The notes: generated from the letters alone by a model not told the origin. A stretch of DNA of 64,000 nucleotides from Pseudomonas sp. HOU2 (GCF_040729435.1 NZ_CP160398.1:310001-374000); one strand, 5' to 3'. Shown: positions 8,872-18,900, counted from the stretch's first letter. Program-made: numbers and translations.

Positions 8872-9645
8872 CTAAACGACCTTCACCGCCACATACGCCG
8901 CCGTCTCATAAGGCACCGTCAGCACATGCCGGCCACGCAACGCCGGTTCCGAGGCAATCAACGTGCGGATCTGCTCATCGACCTTGTCCCGCTGCGCCTG
9001 CGGCAATGCCGCGATGAAACTGGTGGAGCGCACCCGATTGAAGATCACGTCTTCCGGCGAGCCGGTGTGTCCATGATGAAACTGCTGTAGCTGCAGCGCC
9101 CCGAACGCCGGATGCGGAAACGCGTCGCGCCATTGGCCGGTGTAATAACGGGGCGTATCACCTTCCAGTGCATTGACGATCGCGTCAAGTTTCGGCACCC
9201 AGCTGACTTGCGTATCGCGCAGGTTCCAGATCAGCCCGAGCTTGCCGCCGGGCTTGAGTACCCGGGCGATCTCGGTCAAGGCTTCGTGTGTGGCGAACCA
9301 ATGGAACGCCTGCGCACAGACCACCGCATCCACGGAGGCGTCGGGCAACGGCAGATCGGTCGCAGTACCGCTCACCGCCAGCACCTCGGGCCAGGCGGCG
9401 GACAATTTTTCCAGCATCTGCGCCACCGGCTCCACCGCAATCACCTGCGCGTCGGTGGCCGCCAGTCGCCCGGTGAACTTGCCGGTGCCGGCGCCCAGAT
9501 CGATGACCGTCTTGTGACTGTCCAGGCCCAATGTCTGGGTCAACCATTGACTGACCTGCGGCGGGTAATCGGGGCGACCTTTGACGTAGGTGTCGGCGGC
9601 AGTCTTGTAGCCGGCGGCAGCGGAGTGATGGACCTGATCTTTCAT
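8872..9645 (-). CDS. Class I SAM-dependent methyltransferase
   Basis: 257-residue Rossmann-fold methyltransferase (Methyltransf_11 type). Motif I is VIDLGAGTGKF at about residues 47-57; the acidic loop follows in VIAVEPVAQML; later motifs are VDAVVCAQAFHWF and RVLKPGGKLGLIWN. The HWF box is shared with trans-aconitate and YcgJ-like methyltransferases. The substrate cannot be read from the sequence. It is a lone gene; a gap of about 175 bp separates it from the divergent TPR gene. Confidence 0.85.
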   Translation of the reverse strand: MKDQVHHSAAAGYKTAADTYVKGRPDYPPQVSQWLTQTLGLDSHKTVIDLGAGTGKFTGRLAATDAQVIAVEPVAQMLEKLSAAWPEVLAVSGTATDLPLPDASVDAVVCAQAFHWFATHEALTEIARVLKPGGKLGLIWNLRDTQVSWVPKLDAIVNALEGDTPRYYTGQWRDAFPHPAFGALQLQQFHHGHTGSPEDVIFNRVRSTSFIAALPQAQRDKVDEQIRTLIASEPALRGRHVLTVPYETAAYVAVKVV

Positions 9646-9820
9646 GGCAGTTCCTCGTGTGTCAGCGCCGAGTCATGGCAAAGCGCTGGATGGACGGCAG
9701 GCGTTCCTGAGCATAGCGCCGTGATTTGCGCGTACCTTGAACAGAGCCTGACAAAGCAATGAATAAAATGCCGTGCTGTGGTGTTCAAAGTGAAACATAA
9801 CCCTCTGTGGAGCCTTGCCC

Positions 9821-10354
9821 ATGACTATCCGTTCCGTTATGTTCGCCGCCCCGTTGCTGCTGGTGGCCGCGTTATCCACGTCGATGGCATTTGCCAATGG
9901 TGATGAAAGCGCACCCGTGCAGAAGCCCAACTGCCCCAAAGGCCAAGTCTGGGACAGCAAATCGCAGAAATGCGTGCTGCAGACCAGCAGCGCCGTACCG
10001 GATGCCGATCGTACCGATTACGCCTACCGATTGGCCAAGGACGGTCGCTACGAAGAGGCCCTGGCCCTGCTCGACACCTTGAAACAACCGAACACCGCCA
10101 AGGCCCTCAACTATCGCGGTTACGCCACGCGAAAACTCGGGCGTACCGATGAAGGCATCGGCTATTACCTGCAATCGGTGAAACTCGATCCGCAGTACGC
10201 GCAAGTGCGTGAATACCTCGGTGAGGCCTATGTGATCAAAGGCCGCGTCGACCTGGCGCAGCAACAGTTGCAGCAGATCAAATCGATTTGCGGCACGTCC
10301 TGCGAGGAATACCAGGATCTGGCTGAAGCCATCAACGATTCATCGAAAACCTGA
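9821..10354 (+). CDS. Exported tetratricopeptide-repeat protein
   Basis: 177-residue protein with a signal peptide (MTIRSVMFAAPLLLVAALSTSMAFA) and a short CPKGQVWDSKSQKC disulfide-like loop (about residues 37-50). TPR-like helices follow from about residue 70 to 165, for example TAKALNYRGYATRKLGRTDE and YAQVREYLGEAYVIKGRVD. I chose ATG 9821 over the TTG two codons earlier. It lies 18 bp before the ECF sigma gene, so it is likely the first gene of that operon. It may be a periplasmic partner of the sigma/anti-sigma system, but this is inference from position. Confidence 0.75.
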   Translation: MTIRSVMFAAPLLLVAALSTSMAFANGDESAPVQKPNCPKGQVWDSKSQKCVLQTSSAVPDADRTDYAYRLAKDGRYEEALALLDTLKQPNTAKALNYRGYATRKLGRTDEGIGYYLQSVKLDPQYAQVREYLGEAYVIKGRVDLAQQQLQQIKSICGTSCEEYQDLAEAINDSSKT

Positions 10355-10372
10355 GATAGATAAAGGAACGCC

Positions 10373-10903
10373 ATCATCGTCAGCGATCAGGCATTCAGAG
10401 CAGAACTCGGACAGCATCTGGCGCGACTGTGGCGCTACGGCCTGCTGCTGTCGCGCAATCGGCACGTTGCCGAGGATCTGGTGCAAGCCACGTGTGTGCG
10501 GGCGCTGGAACGTGCCGGCCAATATGTGGCCGGCACGCGCATGGATCGCTGGTTGCTGAGCATCCTGCATTCGATCTGGCTCAACGAAGTGCGCGCGCGT
10601 CGGGTGCGTCAGGGCACAGGCCAGGTCGATGCCGACGGGCAACTGGCCTTCGACGGCGAATACGCCGCACAAACCCACGTGATGGCGGCACAGGTGATCC
10701 GCCGGGTCGATGCGTTGCCGGAAACCCAGCGCGAAACCGTTTATCTGGCCTACGTTGAAGGCCTGTCCTACCGCGAAGTCGCCGAGATCCTGCAAGTGCC
10801 GATCGGTACCGTGATGAGCCGTCTGGCCACCGCGCGGCTGAAACTGGCCGAGTACCCGCCGCTGCAAGCCGTGCCGAAAACCACTGGAGGTGACCACCCA
10901 TGA
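10373..10903 (+). CDS. ECF-type RNA polymerase sigma factor, probable ATC start
   Basis: 176-residue sigma factor if translation starts at ATC 10373. Region 2 is in LWRYGLLLSRNRHVAEDLVQ...VRALERAGQYVAG and region 4 in DALPETQRETVYLAYVEGLS plus YREVAEILQVPIGTVMSRLA. An in-frame TAA sits at 10361, and an AAAGGA ribosome site at 10362-10367 lies 5 nt before the ATC. No ATG, GTG or TTG occurs in frame until GTG 10481, which would remove half of region 2. Its stop overlaps the anti-sigma start by 4 bp (ATGA), indicating translational coupling. Confidence 0.8.
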   Translation: MIVSDQAFRAELGQHLARLWRYGLLLSRNRHVAEDLVQATCVRALERAGQYVAGTRMDRWLLSILHSIWLNEVRARRVRQGTGQVDADGQLAFDGEYAAQTHVMAAQVIRRVDALPETQRETVYLAYVEGLSYREVAEILQVPIGTVMSRLATARLKLAEYPPLQAVPKTTGGDHP

Positions 10904-11658
10904 ACAAGCCCTCCGACGAACAACTGGTGGCCTACCTCGACGACGAACTGGATCCCGCGTATCGCGCTCAACTCGACAGCGCGATTGTCGACGACCCGTT
11001 GCTCAGCCTGCGCGTGCAATGGTTCGAACGCAGCAGCCTGCCGTACAAAGAGGCCTATGACGAACTGGCGCAACAGGCGCCGCTGGAGCGTTTGCAGGCG
11101 CGCCTCGATGCCATCCCTGCCCCTCAGCGGCCAGGCCTGAGCCGACGCTGGTTCATTGGTGCGGCCGCCGCGAGTCTGCTGGCGGGCGGCGTGTTGGCCG
11201 ATCGCCTGTTTCTCGCCTGGCAGTCACAGCAAGCGCATAACTGGCGCGCCCTGGTCGGCGACTACATGGCGCTGTATGTACCGCAAACGCTCGATCATTT
11301 GCCCAGCGACGAGGCCAGCCAACGCGCGCAATTGCGTGCGGTGGATGCGCGGCTCGGCCTGAACCTGTCACCGGCGCTACTGAAGTTGCCGGGCGCTGAA
11401 CTCAAACGTGCACAAATGCTCGAGTACGACGGCGTACCGATTGCGCAACTGACCTATCTCGATGCGAAACACGGGCCGCTGGCCTTGTGCGTGACTCGCT
11501 CCAACAGTGGCAGCCAGCCTTTGGCGCACGAACGGCGGCATGAGATGAACGTGGTGTATTGGACCGAAGGTGAGCATGCGTGGATGTTGATCGGGCACAA
11601 TCCGGCCCCGGCGCTGGAAGACCTCGCCAGACACTTGATCGAACGGTTGAGCGCATGA
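10900..11658 (+). CDS. Anti-sigma factor, single-pass membrane protein
   Basis: 252 residues. The N-terminal part (SDEQLVAYLDDELDPAYRAQLD) is the helical region typical of anti-sigma factors. One transmembrane helix follows in RRWFIGAAAASLLAGGVLAD, about residues 84-103, then a periplasmic domain of about 150 residues. The HxxxCxxC zinc motif of ZAS anti-sigma proteins is absent, so redox sensing through zinc is unlikely. ATG 10900 overlaps the sigma stop. It presumably holds the sigma factor at the inner membrane until an envelope signal arrives. Confidence 0.85.
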   Translation: MNKPSDEQLVAYLDDELDPAYRAQLDSAIVDDPLLSLRVQWFERSSLPYKEAYDELAQQAPLERLQARLDAIPAPQRPGLSRRWFIGAAAASLLAGGVLADRLFLAWQSQQAHNWRALVGDYMALYVPQTLDHLPSDEASQRAQLRAVDARLGLNLSPALLKLPGAELKRAQMLEYDGVPIAQLTYLDAKHGPLALCVTRSNSGSQPLAHERRHEMNVVYWTEGEHAWMLIGHNPAPALEDLARHLIERLSA

Positions 11659-11708
11659 GTGCCGCTGCCACTATGCTGAGCGCGTGATTATCCAAGGAGG
11701 AAGCATCG

Positions 11709-12335
11709 ATGCAGATTTCACCCCGCAGCGCCCTGCTGGTCATCGACGTGCAGAATGACTTCACCCCGGGTGGCCAGTTGGCCGTCCCCGAAGGCGATCT
11801 GATCGTGCCGCTGATCAATCGCCTCGGCGCTCTGTTCAAGCAAGTGATCATTGCCCAGGACTGGCACCCGAGCGGCCACGCGTCGTTTGCCTCGAGTCAT
11901 CCCGGGCGCAAGCCTTACGATGTGATCCAGTTGCCCTACGGCGAGCAGGTACTCTGGCCGGATCACTGCGTGCAAGGCACCGTCGGCGCCGAGTTTCACT
12001 CCGAGCTGAAGCTGCCCCACGCGCAACTGATCATCCGCAAGGGCTGCAACCCGGACACCGACAGCTATTCGGCGTTTCTCGAAGCGGACCGACGCACCAC
12101 CACGGGCCTAGCCGGCTACCTGAAGGAACGTGATATCGACACGGTGTACATGGTCGGTCTGGCGCTGGATTTTTGCGTGATGTTCTCGGCGCTGGATGCG
12201 CGGGCGGCGGGGTTCAATGCGTTTGTGCTGCTGGATGCCTGTCGCGCCATTGATATGGAGGGTTCACTGGCGGCGGCGATGGAGCGAATGCAGACGGCCG
12301 GGGTTGGCTTGATCCAGTCAAACCAACTGATCTGA
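11709..12335 (+). CDS. pncA: Nicotinamidase
   Basis: Deamidates nicotinamide to nicotinic acid in NAD salvage. 208 residues of the isochorismatase-like fold. The catalytic triad is visible: D13 in LLVIDVQNDF, the Lys in IIRKGCNPDTDSYSAF and the Cys in VGLALDFCV. The metal ligands are in QDWHPSGHASFASSHPG. It has a good AAGGAGG ribosome site and is a single gene followed by a REP doublet. Confidence 0.93.
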   Translation: MQISPRSALLVIDVQNDFTPGGQLAVPEGDLIVPLINRLGALFKQVIIAQDWHPSGHASFASSHPGRKPYDVIQLPYGEQVLWPDHCVQGTVGAEFHSELKLPHAQLIIRKGCNPDTDSYSAFLEADRRTTTGLAGYLKERDIDTVYMVGLALDFCVMFSALDARAAGFNAFVLLDACRAIDMEGSLAAAMERMQTAGVGLIQSNQLI

Positions 12336-12350
12336 CACCGCAACCGCATC

Positions 12351-12476
12351 CCTGTGGCGAGGGAGCTTGCTCCCGCCCGGCGGCGAAGCCGTCGCAAAAC
12401 CGGCAAATGACGCCTGGCTGCGGATTGCCTAGGGCCGCTTCGCAGCCCAGCGGGAGCAAGCTCCCTCGCCACAGGT
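12351..12476. repeat. REP doublet, family C
   Basis: CCTGTGGCGAGGGAGCTTGC at the left and GCAAGCTCCCTCGCCACAGG at the right, 126 bp end to end, between convergent pncA and the histidine kinase gene. The family recurs at 35879 and, cut by the window edge, at 63943. Confidence 0.9.
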
Positions 12477-12491
12477 TTTCCTTCACTTTAT

Positions 12492-13793
12492 TCAGGCAGC
12501 GGTGGGCAACCACAATCTGAATCGCGCCCCGCCCAGCGGCGAACTTTCCACCGTCAGCGTCCCGCCCTGCGCCTCCAGCGCCCGGCGGCTGATCGCCAGG
12601 CCCAGGCCAAAGCCACCGGTGGCGCGGTCGCGGCTGCGATCAAGGCGATAAAACGGCTCGAAAATCCGCTCACGCTCGTCATCCGGGATGCCAATCCCAT
12701 CATCGTCGACCCAGATCCCGCAGCCATCAGGGCTGACCTGCACGCCAATCTGAATACGTTTCTCGCAATAGCGCATGGCATTGCGCAGCAGGTTCTGGAT
12801 CGCCCGGGCGGTCAGGCGGGGATCCAGCGAAAAGCGTTCGAGCTGACCATGCAACAACACATCAATAACGATGTCCGGTGACTCCAGCTCTTCATCGACA
12901 CTGCCCAGAATGCTGTCGATGAACTCATCCAGCGAAACCTCAACCTGTTCGGGCAATTGCGCCGGATTCTGCAGGCGACTGTAAGACAGCAGTTCCAGCA
13001 CCAACTCATCCAGTTCGCGAATGTGCGCAACCAGCCCTTGCAGGCGCTCGCGACTGGTCGCCGGTAAATCATCGGACAGCGCCAGGGCCAGGCCGAAGTC
13101 CAGACGGGTCAGCGGTGTACGCAATTCGTGGGACACCGCGTTGAGCAGGTCGCGCTGCTGATTGAGCAGATTTTCGATGTCGCCGGCCATGGTGTCGAAC
13201 ACGTTGGCCAGGCTGCCGATGTTGGAACTGGCGGGTATCTGCGTGCGCTCGTTCAGGTGGCCCTTGCCGAAGCGTTCGGCAGCGCCCTTGAGGCGTTCCA
13301 GATCGCGCCAGTGCGGGCGAATCCACAGCAGCAGGCAGGCGAGCATGCTCGCGCCGATCAGCACGTTGATGCTCCAGTACAACAGATTGACGTCCAGCGG
13401 ATCCGGCGGCACCACCATTTGCACGGCGACATCATCGTTCAGCGGCGTGACCGCCAAGGTGCGCCAGCCCCAATCGCCGATACGCACCACGTTTTCCCCG
13501 GCGCGCAAACGCACTTGCTCGGGGGCGGTGAACCCGGCGTCGTCGATACGTGCCAGAGCGATGTGCAGCGGCTGGAAGTCTTTGTCCATCGACTGCGCCA
13601 GCGCTGACCACTGGTCTTGCGGCACCGCGTGAAACTGCCGGGTGATCAGCGATTGCAGGCCGCGCGAATAGTCGAGGTTGTAGGTGATGAAGCGCTCGCG
13701 GAACGCCATGACCACCAGATCCGGCACCAGATAGATCGCCGCGCTGTAGGAGATGATCGTCACCAGATACAGGCGAAACAGGATTCTGAACAT
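12492..13793 (-). CDS. Two-component sensor histidine kinase (RstB-like)
   Basis: 433 residues. TM1 is at about residues 8-30 and a periplasmic sensor of about 110 residues follows. TM2 lies in LYWSINVLIGASMLACLLLW, then HAMP, and the HisKA domain has the phospho-histidine in NAVSHELRTPLTRLDF. The ATPase domain has N (NLLRNAMRYCE), G1 (DDDGIGIP) and G2 (GGFGLGLAI) boxes. The true start is ATG 13793 (MFRILFRL), not the open extension into the regulator gene. It follows the regulator by 4 bp. The pair is divergent from an RND pump that it may control. Confidence 0.9.
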   Translation of the reverse strand: MFRILFRLYLVTIISYSAAIYLVPDLVVMAFRERFITYNLDYSRGLQSLITRQFHAVPQDQWSALAQSMDKDFQPLHIALARIDDAGFTAPEQVRLRAGENVVRIGDWGWRTLAVTPLNDDVAVQMVVPPDPLDVNLLYWSINVLIGASMLACLLLWIRPHWRDLERLKGAAERFGKGHLNERTQIPASSNIGSLANVFDTMAGDIENLLNQQRDLLNAVSHELRTPLTRLDFGLALALSDDLPATSRERLQGLVAHIRELDELVLELLSYSRLQNPAQLPEQVEVSLDEFIDSILGSVDEELESPDIVIDVLLHGQLERFSLDPRLTARAIQNLLRNAMRYCEKRIQIGVQVSPDGCGIWVDDDGIGIPDDERERIFEPFYRLDRSRDRATGGFGLGLAISRRALEAQGGTLTVESSPLGGARFRLWLPTAA

Positions 13794-13797
13794 CAGC

Positions 13798-14499
13798 TCA
13801 GCATTCCCACTCGGAACGGCTGAACAAGTAACCCTTGCCCCACACGGTCTTGATCTTGCGCGCCTCGCCGGCGTGGTCGTCGAACTTGCGCCGCAGCTTG
13901 GAAATCGCCACGTCCACCGAACGATCGGTGCCGTTGAACTCAATGCCGCGCAAGCGCTGGAGGATCTGATCGCGGCTCAGCACCTCCCCGGCGTGTCGGG
14001 CCAGGACCACCAGCAAATTGTATTCGCCGCTGGACAGCTCCACCGGTTGATCGCGCCAGGAAACGGTGCGCTCGGAGAGGTCGATGCACAGATTGCCCAT
14101 GACGATCCGGTCATTGACCGTCATCGGCTCACCAAGGCTGCTGCGGCGCAGCAAAGTACGCACTCGTGCCAGCAGAACCCGTGGTTCGCAGGGCTTGGTG
14201 ACGTAATCGTCTGCGCCCATTTCCAGGCCCAGTACCTGATCGTGACTGTCATCGCGGGCGGTCAGCATCAGGATCGGCAGCGTTGCCGAATCGGCCCGCA
14301 GCAAGCGGCAGACCTGCAGGCCGTCGAGGCCCGGCAGCATCAGGTCAAGGATCACCAGGTCCGGCGGATTGATCCGTGCCCGTTCGCGCACGTGGTCGCC
14401 ACGGCCGATCACACTGACGGAATAACCGTTGCGCTCCAGGTAGCTGGAAATCAATTCGGCGAGGGCGGTGTCGTCTTCGACCAGGAGGATGTTGGGCAT
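13798..14499 (-). CDS. OmpR/PhoB-family response regulator (RstA-like)
   Basis: 233 residues. The receiver domain has D-D (VEDDTALAE), the phospho-acceptor Asp in VILDLMLPGLDG and the conserved K in DDYVTKPCEPRVL. The C-terminal winged helix ends with RSVDVAISKLRRKF...IKTVWGKGYLFS. It is the first gene of the operon with the kinase. The intergenic space to the divergent pump operon holds phased TTCACA-like repeats that could be its binding sites. Confidence 0.92.
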   Translation of the reverse strand: MPNILLVEDDTALAELISSYLERNGYSVSVIGRGDHVRERARINPPDLVILDLMLPGLDGLQVCRLLRADSATLPILMLTARDDSHDQVLGLEMGADDYVTKPCEPRVLLARVRTLLRRSSLGEPMTVNDRIVMGNLCIDLSERTVSWRDQPVELSSGEYNLLVVLARHAGEVLSRDQILQRLRGIEFNGTDRSVDVAISKLRRKFDDHAGEARKIKTVWGKGYLFSRSEWEC

Positions 14500-14540
14500 G
14501 GGGTGTTCCAGGAAGGTGCTGTGGCGACTGTTTGGGCCTC

Positions 14541-14615
14541 ATCGCGAGCAGGCTCACTCCTACAAGGTTCGTGTCTGACACAGTTCCAATGTAGGCCTTC
14601 GCCTGCTCGCGATGA
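14541..14615. repeat. REP doublet, family D
   Basis: ATCGCGAGCAGGCTCACTCC at the left and an imperfect inverted partner GCCTGCTCGCGAT at the right. The same family is at 49436-49524. It lies in the divergent region between the response regulator and the pump operon. Confidence 0.85.
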
Positions 14616-14685
14616 CGGTTTATCTGTCGCAATAAATTTCAAGGCGTAAAGGATATACGCCCACACCCGTCCCTGAGTAAAACCC

Positions 14686-14721
14686 TTACACAATTTCACA
14701 CAGCGCCTACAAAGCTTCACC
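14686..14721 (+). promoter_or_regulatory. Array of four TTCACA-like direct repeats (candidate response-regulator sites)
   Basis: TTACACA (14686), TTCACAC (14695), CTACAAA (14706) and TTCACCG (14715) occur in the same orientation at 9-11 bp spacing, one helical turn apart. Tandem half-sites of this kind are how OmpR-family regulators usually bind. The array lies 54-89 bp before the membrane-fusion protein start. Binding is inferred. Confidence 0.45.
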
Positions 14722-14774
14722 GCTACCCTCGGCGTCTGGCCTTAGGATGCGGGCTTCAATATTGGGGGTAGTAC

Positions 14775-15932
14775 ATGTCGAAAAATCTGCTGGCCGGGCT
14801 CGGCCTCATCGCCGTTGCGCTGTTGCTGAGCGCCTGTGATTCGTCCTCGAAGGCCGAAGAAGAAGCGCCGCCGGCCACTGTGCGCATCGAGACCATCGAG
14901 GCCCGCCCCCTGTCGATCAGCAGCGAACTGAGCGGGCGGATCGCCGCGCCACGCATCGCCGAAGTACGTGCCCGAGTGGCCGGCGTGGTGCTGCAACGCA
15001 CGTTCCGTGAAGGCAGCGACGTGAAAAAGGGCGACGTGCTGTTCCGCATCGACCCGGCACCGTTCAAGGCTGACCTGGACAGCGCCGAAGCCGCGCTGCG
15101 CAAAGCCGAGGCCAACGCCTTCCAGGCGAAGTTGCAGGAGCAACGCTACGCGCAGTTGATCGACGACAAGGCGATCAGCGCCCAGGATTACGACAATGCC
15201 CGCGCCAATGCCCGGCAAACCGCCGCCGACGTGGCAGCCAATAAAGCTGCGGTAGAACGGGCGAAGCTGAACCTCGGCTACGCCACCGTCACCGCGCCGA
15301 TTTCCGGGAGGGTCGGCCGTGCATTGGTCACTGAAGGTGCGCTGGTCGGACAGAACGAAACCACGCCATTGGCACTGATTCAGCAGCTCAACCCGATCTA
15401 CGCCGATCTCACCCAGTCGACCCGTGAACTCAATGAATTGCGCCGCGCCTTCCGTTCCGGGCAGTTGCAGGAAGTCGGTCAGGATCAGGTCAAGGCCACA
15501 CTGATTCAGGATGACGGCAGCCTCTACCCGTTACCGGGCAAGTTGCTGTTCAGCGACATCAGCGTCGATCCGGGCACCGGCCAGATCATTCTGCGCAGCG
15601 AGTTCCCCAATCCTGACCTCGACCTGCTGCCGGGCAGCTTCATCCGCGTACGCCTGCAACAAGCCACCGTGCAGAACGGCATCACCGTACCGCAACGTGC
15701 GGTGCAGCGTGACAGCGCCGGTATCGCTCAGGTGCTGACCGTCGACCAGCAGATGCGCGTGGCGCAGCAACCGGTGCAACTGGGCGCAGTGCAAAACGAT
15801 CGCTGGATCGTCACCGGCGGCCTCAAGCCCGGCGACCGCATTGTCACCGAAGGCCTGCAGCACGCCCGTCCGGGCGAAACAGTGCAGATCGACGACACCC
15901 CTCTTCCACTTGCCCAGACCTCTGGTCAGTAA
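14775..15932 (+). CDS. RND efflux periplasmic adaptor (membrane fusion) lipoprotein
   Basis: 385-residue MexA/AcrA-type adaptor that links the inner-membrane pump to an outer-membrane channel. The signal peptide ends in a lipobox LLLSAC, giving lipidated Cys21. The barrel-sandwich halves are AEVRARVAGVVLQRTFREGS and LGYATVTAPISGRVGRALV, flanking an alpha-hairpin (about residues 95-165). The pump gene follows after 15 bp. Confidence 0.92.
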   Translation: MSKNLLAGLGLIAVALLLSACDSSSKAEEEAPPATVRIETIEARPLSISSELSGRIAAPRIAEVRARVAGVVLQRTFREGSDVKKGDVLFRIDPAPFKADLDSAEAALRKAEANAFQAKLQEQRYAQLIDDKAISAQDYDNARANARQTAADVAANKAAVERAKLNLGYATVTAPISGRVGRALVTEGALVGQNETTPLALIQQLNPIYADLTQSTRELNELRRAFRSGQLQEVGQDQVKATLIQDDGSLYPLPGKLLFSDISVDPGTGQIILRSEFPNPDLDLLPGSFIRVRLQQATVQNGITVPQRAVQRDSAGIAQVLTVDQQMRVAQQPVQLGAVQNDRWIVTGGLKPGDRIVTEGLQHARPGETVQIDDTPLPLAQTSGQ

Positions 15933-15947
15933 GCAGGACGCTTTCCT

Positions 15948-18900
15948 ATGCCGCAGTTCTTTATCGATCGCCCGGTGTTCGCCTGGGTTGTCGCCCTGTT
16001 CATCCTGTTGGCCGGTGCGCTGGCCATCCCGCAATTGCCGGTGGCGCAGTACCCCGACGTCGCCCCGCCGCAGATCGAAATCTACGCCGTGTACCCCGGC
16101 GCATCGGCACAGACCGTCGATGAAAGCGTGGTCAGCCTGATCGAGGAAGAGCTCAACGGCGCCGATCACCTGCTGTACTTCGAATCGCAGAGCAGCCTCG
16201 GCAGCGCGACGATCAAAGCCACCTTCCAGCCGGGCACCAACCCGGAGCTGGCGCAGGTCGATGTGCAGAACCGCCTCAAAGTGGTCGAATCGCGCCTGCC
16301 GCAAGCGGTGAACCAGCAAGGTTTGCAGGTGGAGAAAGTCTCTGCCGGCTTTCTGCTGCTGATCACCCTGACCTCCAGCGACGGCAAGCTTGATGACGTA
16401 GCGCTCAGTGATTATCTGGCGCGCAACGTGATGAACGAGATCAAGCGCATCGATGGCGTCGGCAAGGCGCAGCTGTACGGCGCCGAACGCGCGATGCGGA
16501 TCTGGATCGATCCGCAGAAGCTGATCGGTTTCAACCTGACCCCGGCCGACGTCAACACCGCCATCGTCGCGCAGAACGCGCAGGTTTCGGCGGGCAGTAT
16601 TGGCGATTTGCCCAATCCGTCCTCGCAGGAAATCACCGCGACCATTTTGGTCAAGGGTCAGTTGTCGACTCCGGAAGAATTCGCCGACATCGTGCTCAAG
16701 GCCAACCCCGACGGCTCCACCGTGCGCATCGGCGATGTGGCGCGGGTCGAAGTCGGCAGTCAGGAATACCAGTTCGGCACGCGCCTGAACGGCAAGCCGT
16801 CCACCGCCGTCGGCGTGCAATTGGCGCCGGGAGCCAATGCGCTGGCGACCGCCACCTTGATCCGGGCGAAGATGGACGAACTGTCGCGCTACTTCCCGAC
16901 CGGCGTCGAATACAAGATACCGTACGACACCTCGCCGTTCGTCAAAGTCTCGATCACCAAAGTGGTTTACACCTTGGGCGAGGCGATGCTGCTGGTGTTT
17001 GCGGTGATGTTCCTGTTCCTGCAGAACATCCGCTACACGCTGATCCCGACGCTGGTGGTGCCGGTGGCGCTGATGGGCACGTTCGCCACCATGCTGGCGC
17101 TGGGTTTCTCGATCAACGTGCTGACCATGTTCGGCATGGTGCTGGCCATCGGCATTCTGGTGGACGACGCCATCGTCGTGGTGGAGAACGTCGAGCGCAT
17201 CATGGCCACTGAAGGCTTGTCGCCGAAAGAGGCGACGCGCAAGGCCATGAAGCAGATCACCGGGGCGATCATCGGCATCACTCTGGTGCTGGTGGCGGTG
17301 TTTATTCCGATGGCGTTCATGCAGGGTTCGGTGGGCGTGATTTACCGGCAGTTCTCGCTGTCGATGGCGACTTCGATCCTGTTCTCGGCGTTCCTTGCCC
17401 TGACTCTGACGCCTGCACTGTGCGCCACGCTGCTCAAGCCGATTGCCAAGGGTGAGCACCATGAGAAAAGCGGCTTCTTCGGCTGGTTCAACCGCCGCTT
17501 CGAGCAACTGACCGATCGCTATCAAGGCTGGGTCGGCTACGCGCTGAAGCGCAGCGGGCGATATCTGTTGATCTACGGCGTGCTGCTGATCGGTATGGGG
17601 CTGTGCTTTGCGCGTCTGCCCTCCTCGTTCCTGCCGGTCGAGGATCAGGGTTACACCATCACCGACATTCAACTGCCACCCGGGGCCACCAAGAACCGTA
17701 CGGTGCAGGTCGCCGAGCAACTTGAAGCGCATAACGCTGGCGAGCCCGGTATCAGTGACAGTGTGGTGATTCTCGGCTTCAGCTTCTCTGGTAGCGGGCA
17801 GAACGCGGCGCTGGCCTTTTCCACGTTGAAAGACTGGTCGCAGCGCAGCAGCGATGACGCGGCAAGCTCGATTGCCGACCGCGCCAACATCGCCCTGAGC
17901 CAGATCAAGGACGCGATGGCGTTCTCGGTACTGCCACCGCCCGTAGACGGCCTCGGTACGTCCAGCGGCTTCGAATTCCGTCTGCAGGATCGCGGCGGTC
18001 TCGGTCACGCGACATTGATGCAGGCGCGCACTGAACTGCTCGCCGCCGCCGAGAAAAGCCCGGTACTGATGAATGTGCGCGAAAGCGCGCTGGCCGAAGC
18101 GCCGCAGGTGCAACTGGAAGTAGACCGCAAGCAGGCCAATGCGCTGGGCGTGTCGTTCGCTGACATCGGCAACGTGTTGTCCACCGCCGTGGGTTCCTCC
18201 TACATCAACGACTTCCCCAATCAGGGGCGCATGCAGCGGGTGGTGGTACAGGCCGAAGGCGATCAGCGCAGTCAGGTCGATGACCTGCTGAAAATGCACG
18301 TGCGCAATAACGCCGGGCACATGGTGCCGCTGTCGGCGTTCGTTCAGGCCAAATGGACGCAAGGCCCGGCGCAACTGACCCGTTATAACGGTTATCCGGC
18401 GATTGCGATTTCCGGCGAACCGTCGCCAGGCCACAGCACCGGTGAGGCCATGGCGGAGATTGAACGGCTGGTCGCTCAAGGGCCGAAAGGTCTGGGTCAG
18501 GAGTGGACCGGGCTGTCGTTGCAGGAACGTTTGTCCGGCAGCCAGGCGCCGATCCTGCTCGGCCTGTCGTTGCTGATCGTGTTCCTGTGCCTGGCGGCAC
18601 TTTACGAGAGCTGGTCGATTCCGACTTCGGTGCTGCTGGTGGTGCCGCTGGGCGTGCTCGGCGCAGTGCTGGCGGTGACCTTGCGCGGGATGCCCAACGA
18701 CGTGTTCTTCAAGGTCGGGCTGATTACCATCATTGGTCTGTCGGCGAAGAACGCGATCCTGATCATCGAATTCGCCAAGAGCCTGTATGACGAGGGCCAC
18801 GACCTGATCGATGCGACGTTGCAGGCAGCGCGCCTGCGTCTGCGCCCGATCGTCATGACTTCGCTGGCGTTCATCCTGGGCGTGGTGCCGCTGGCCATCG

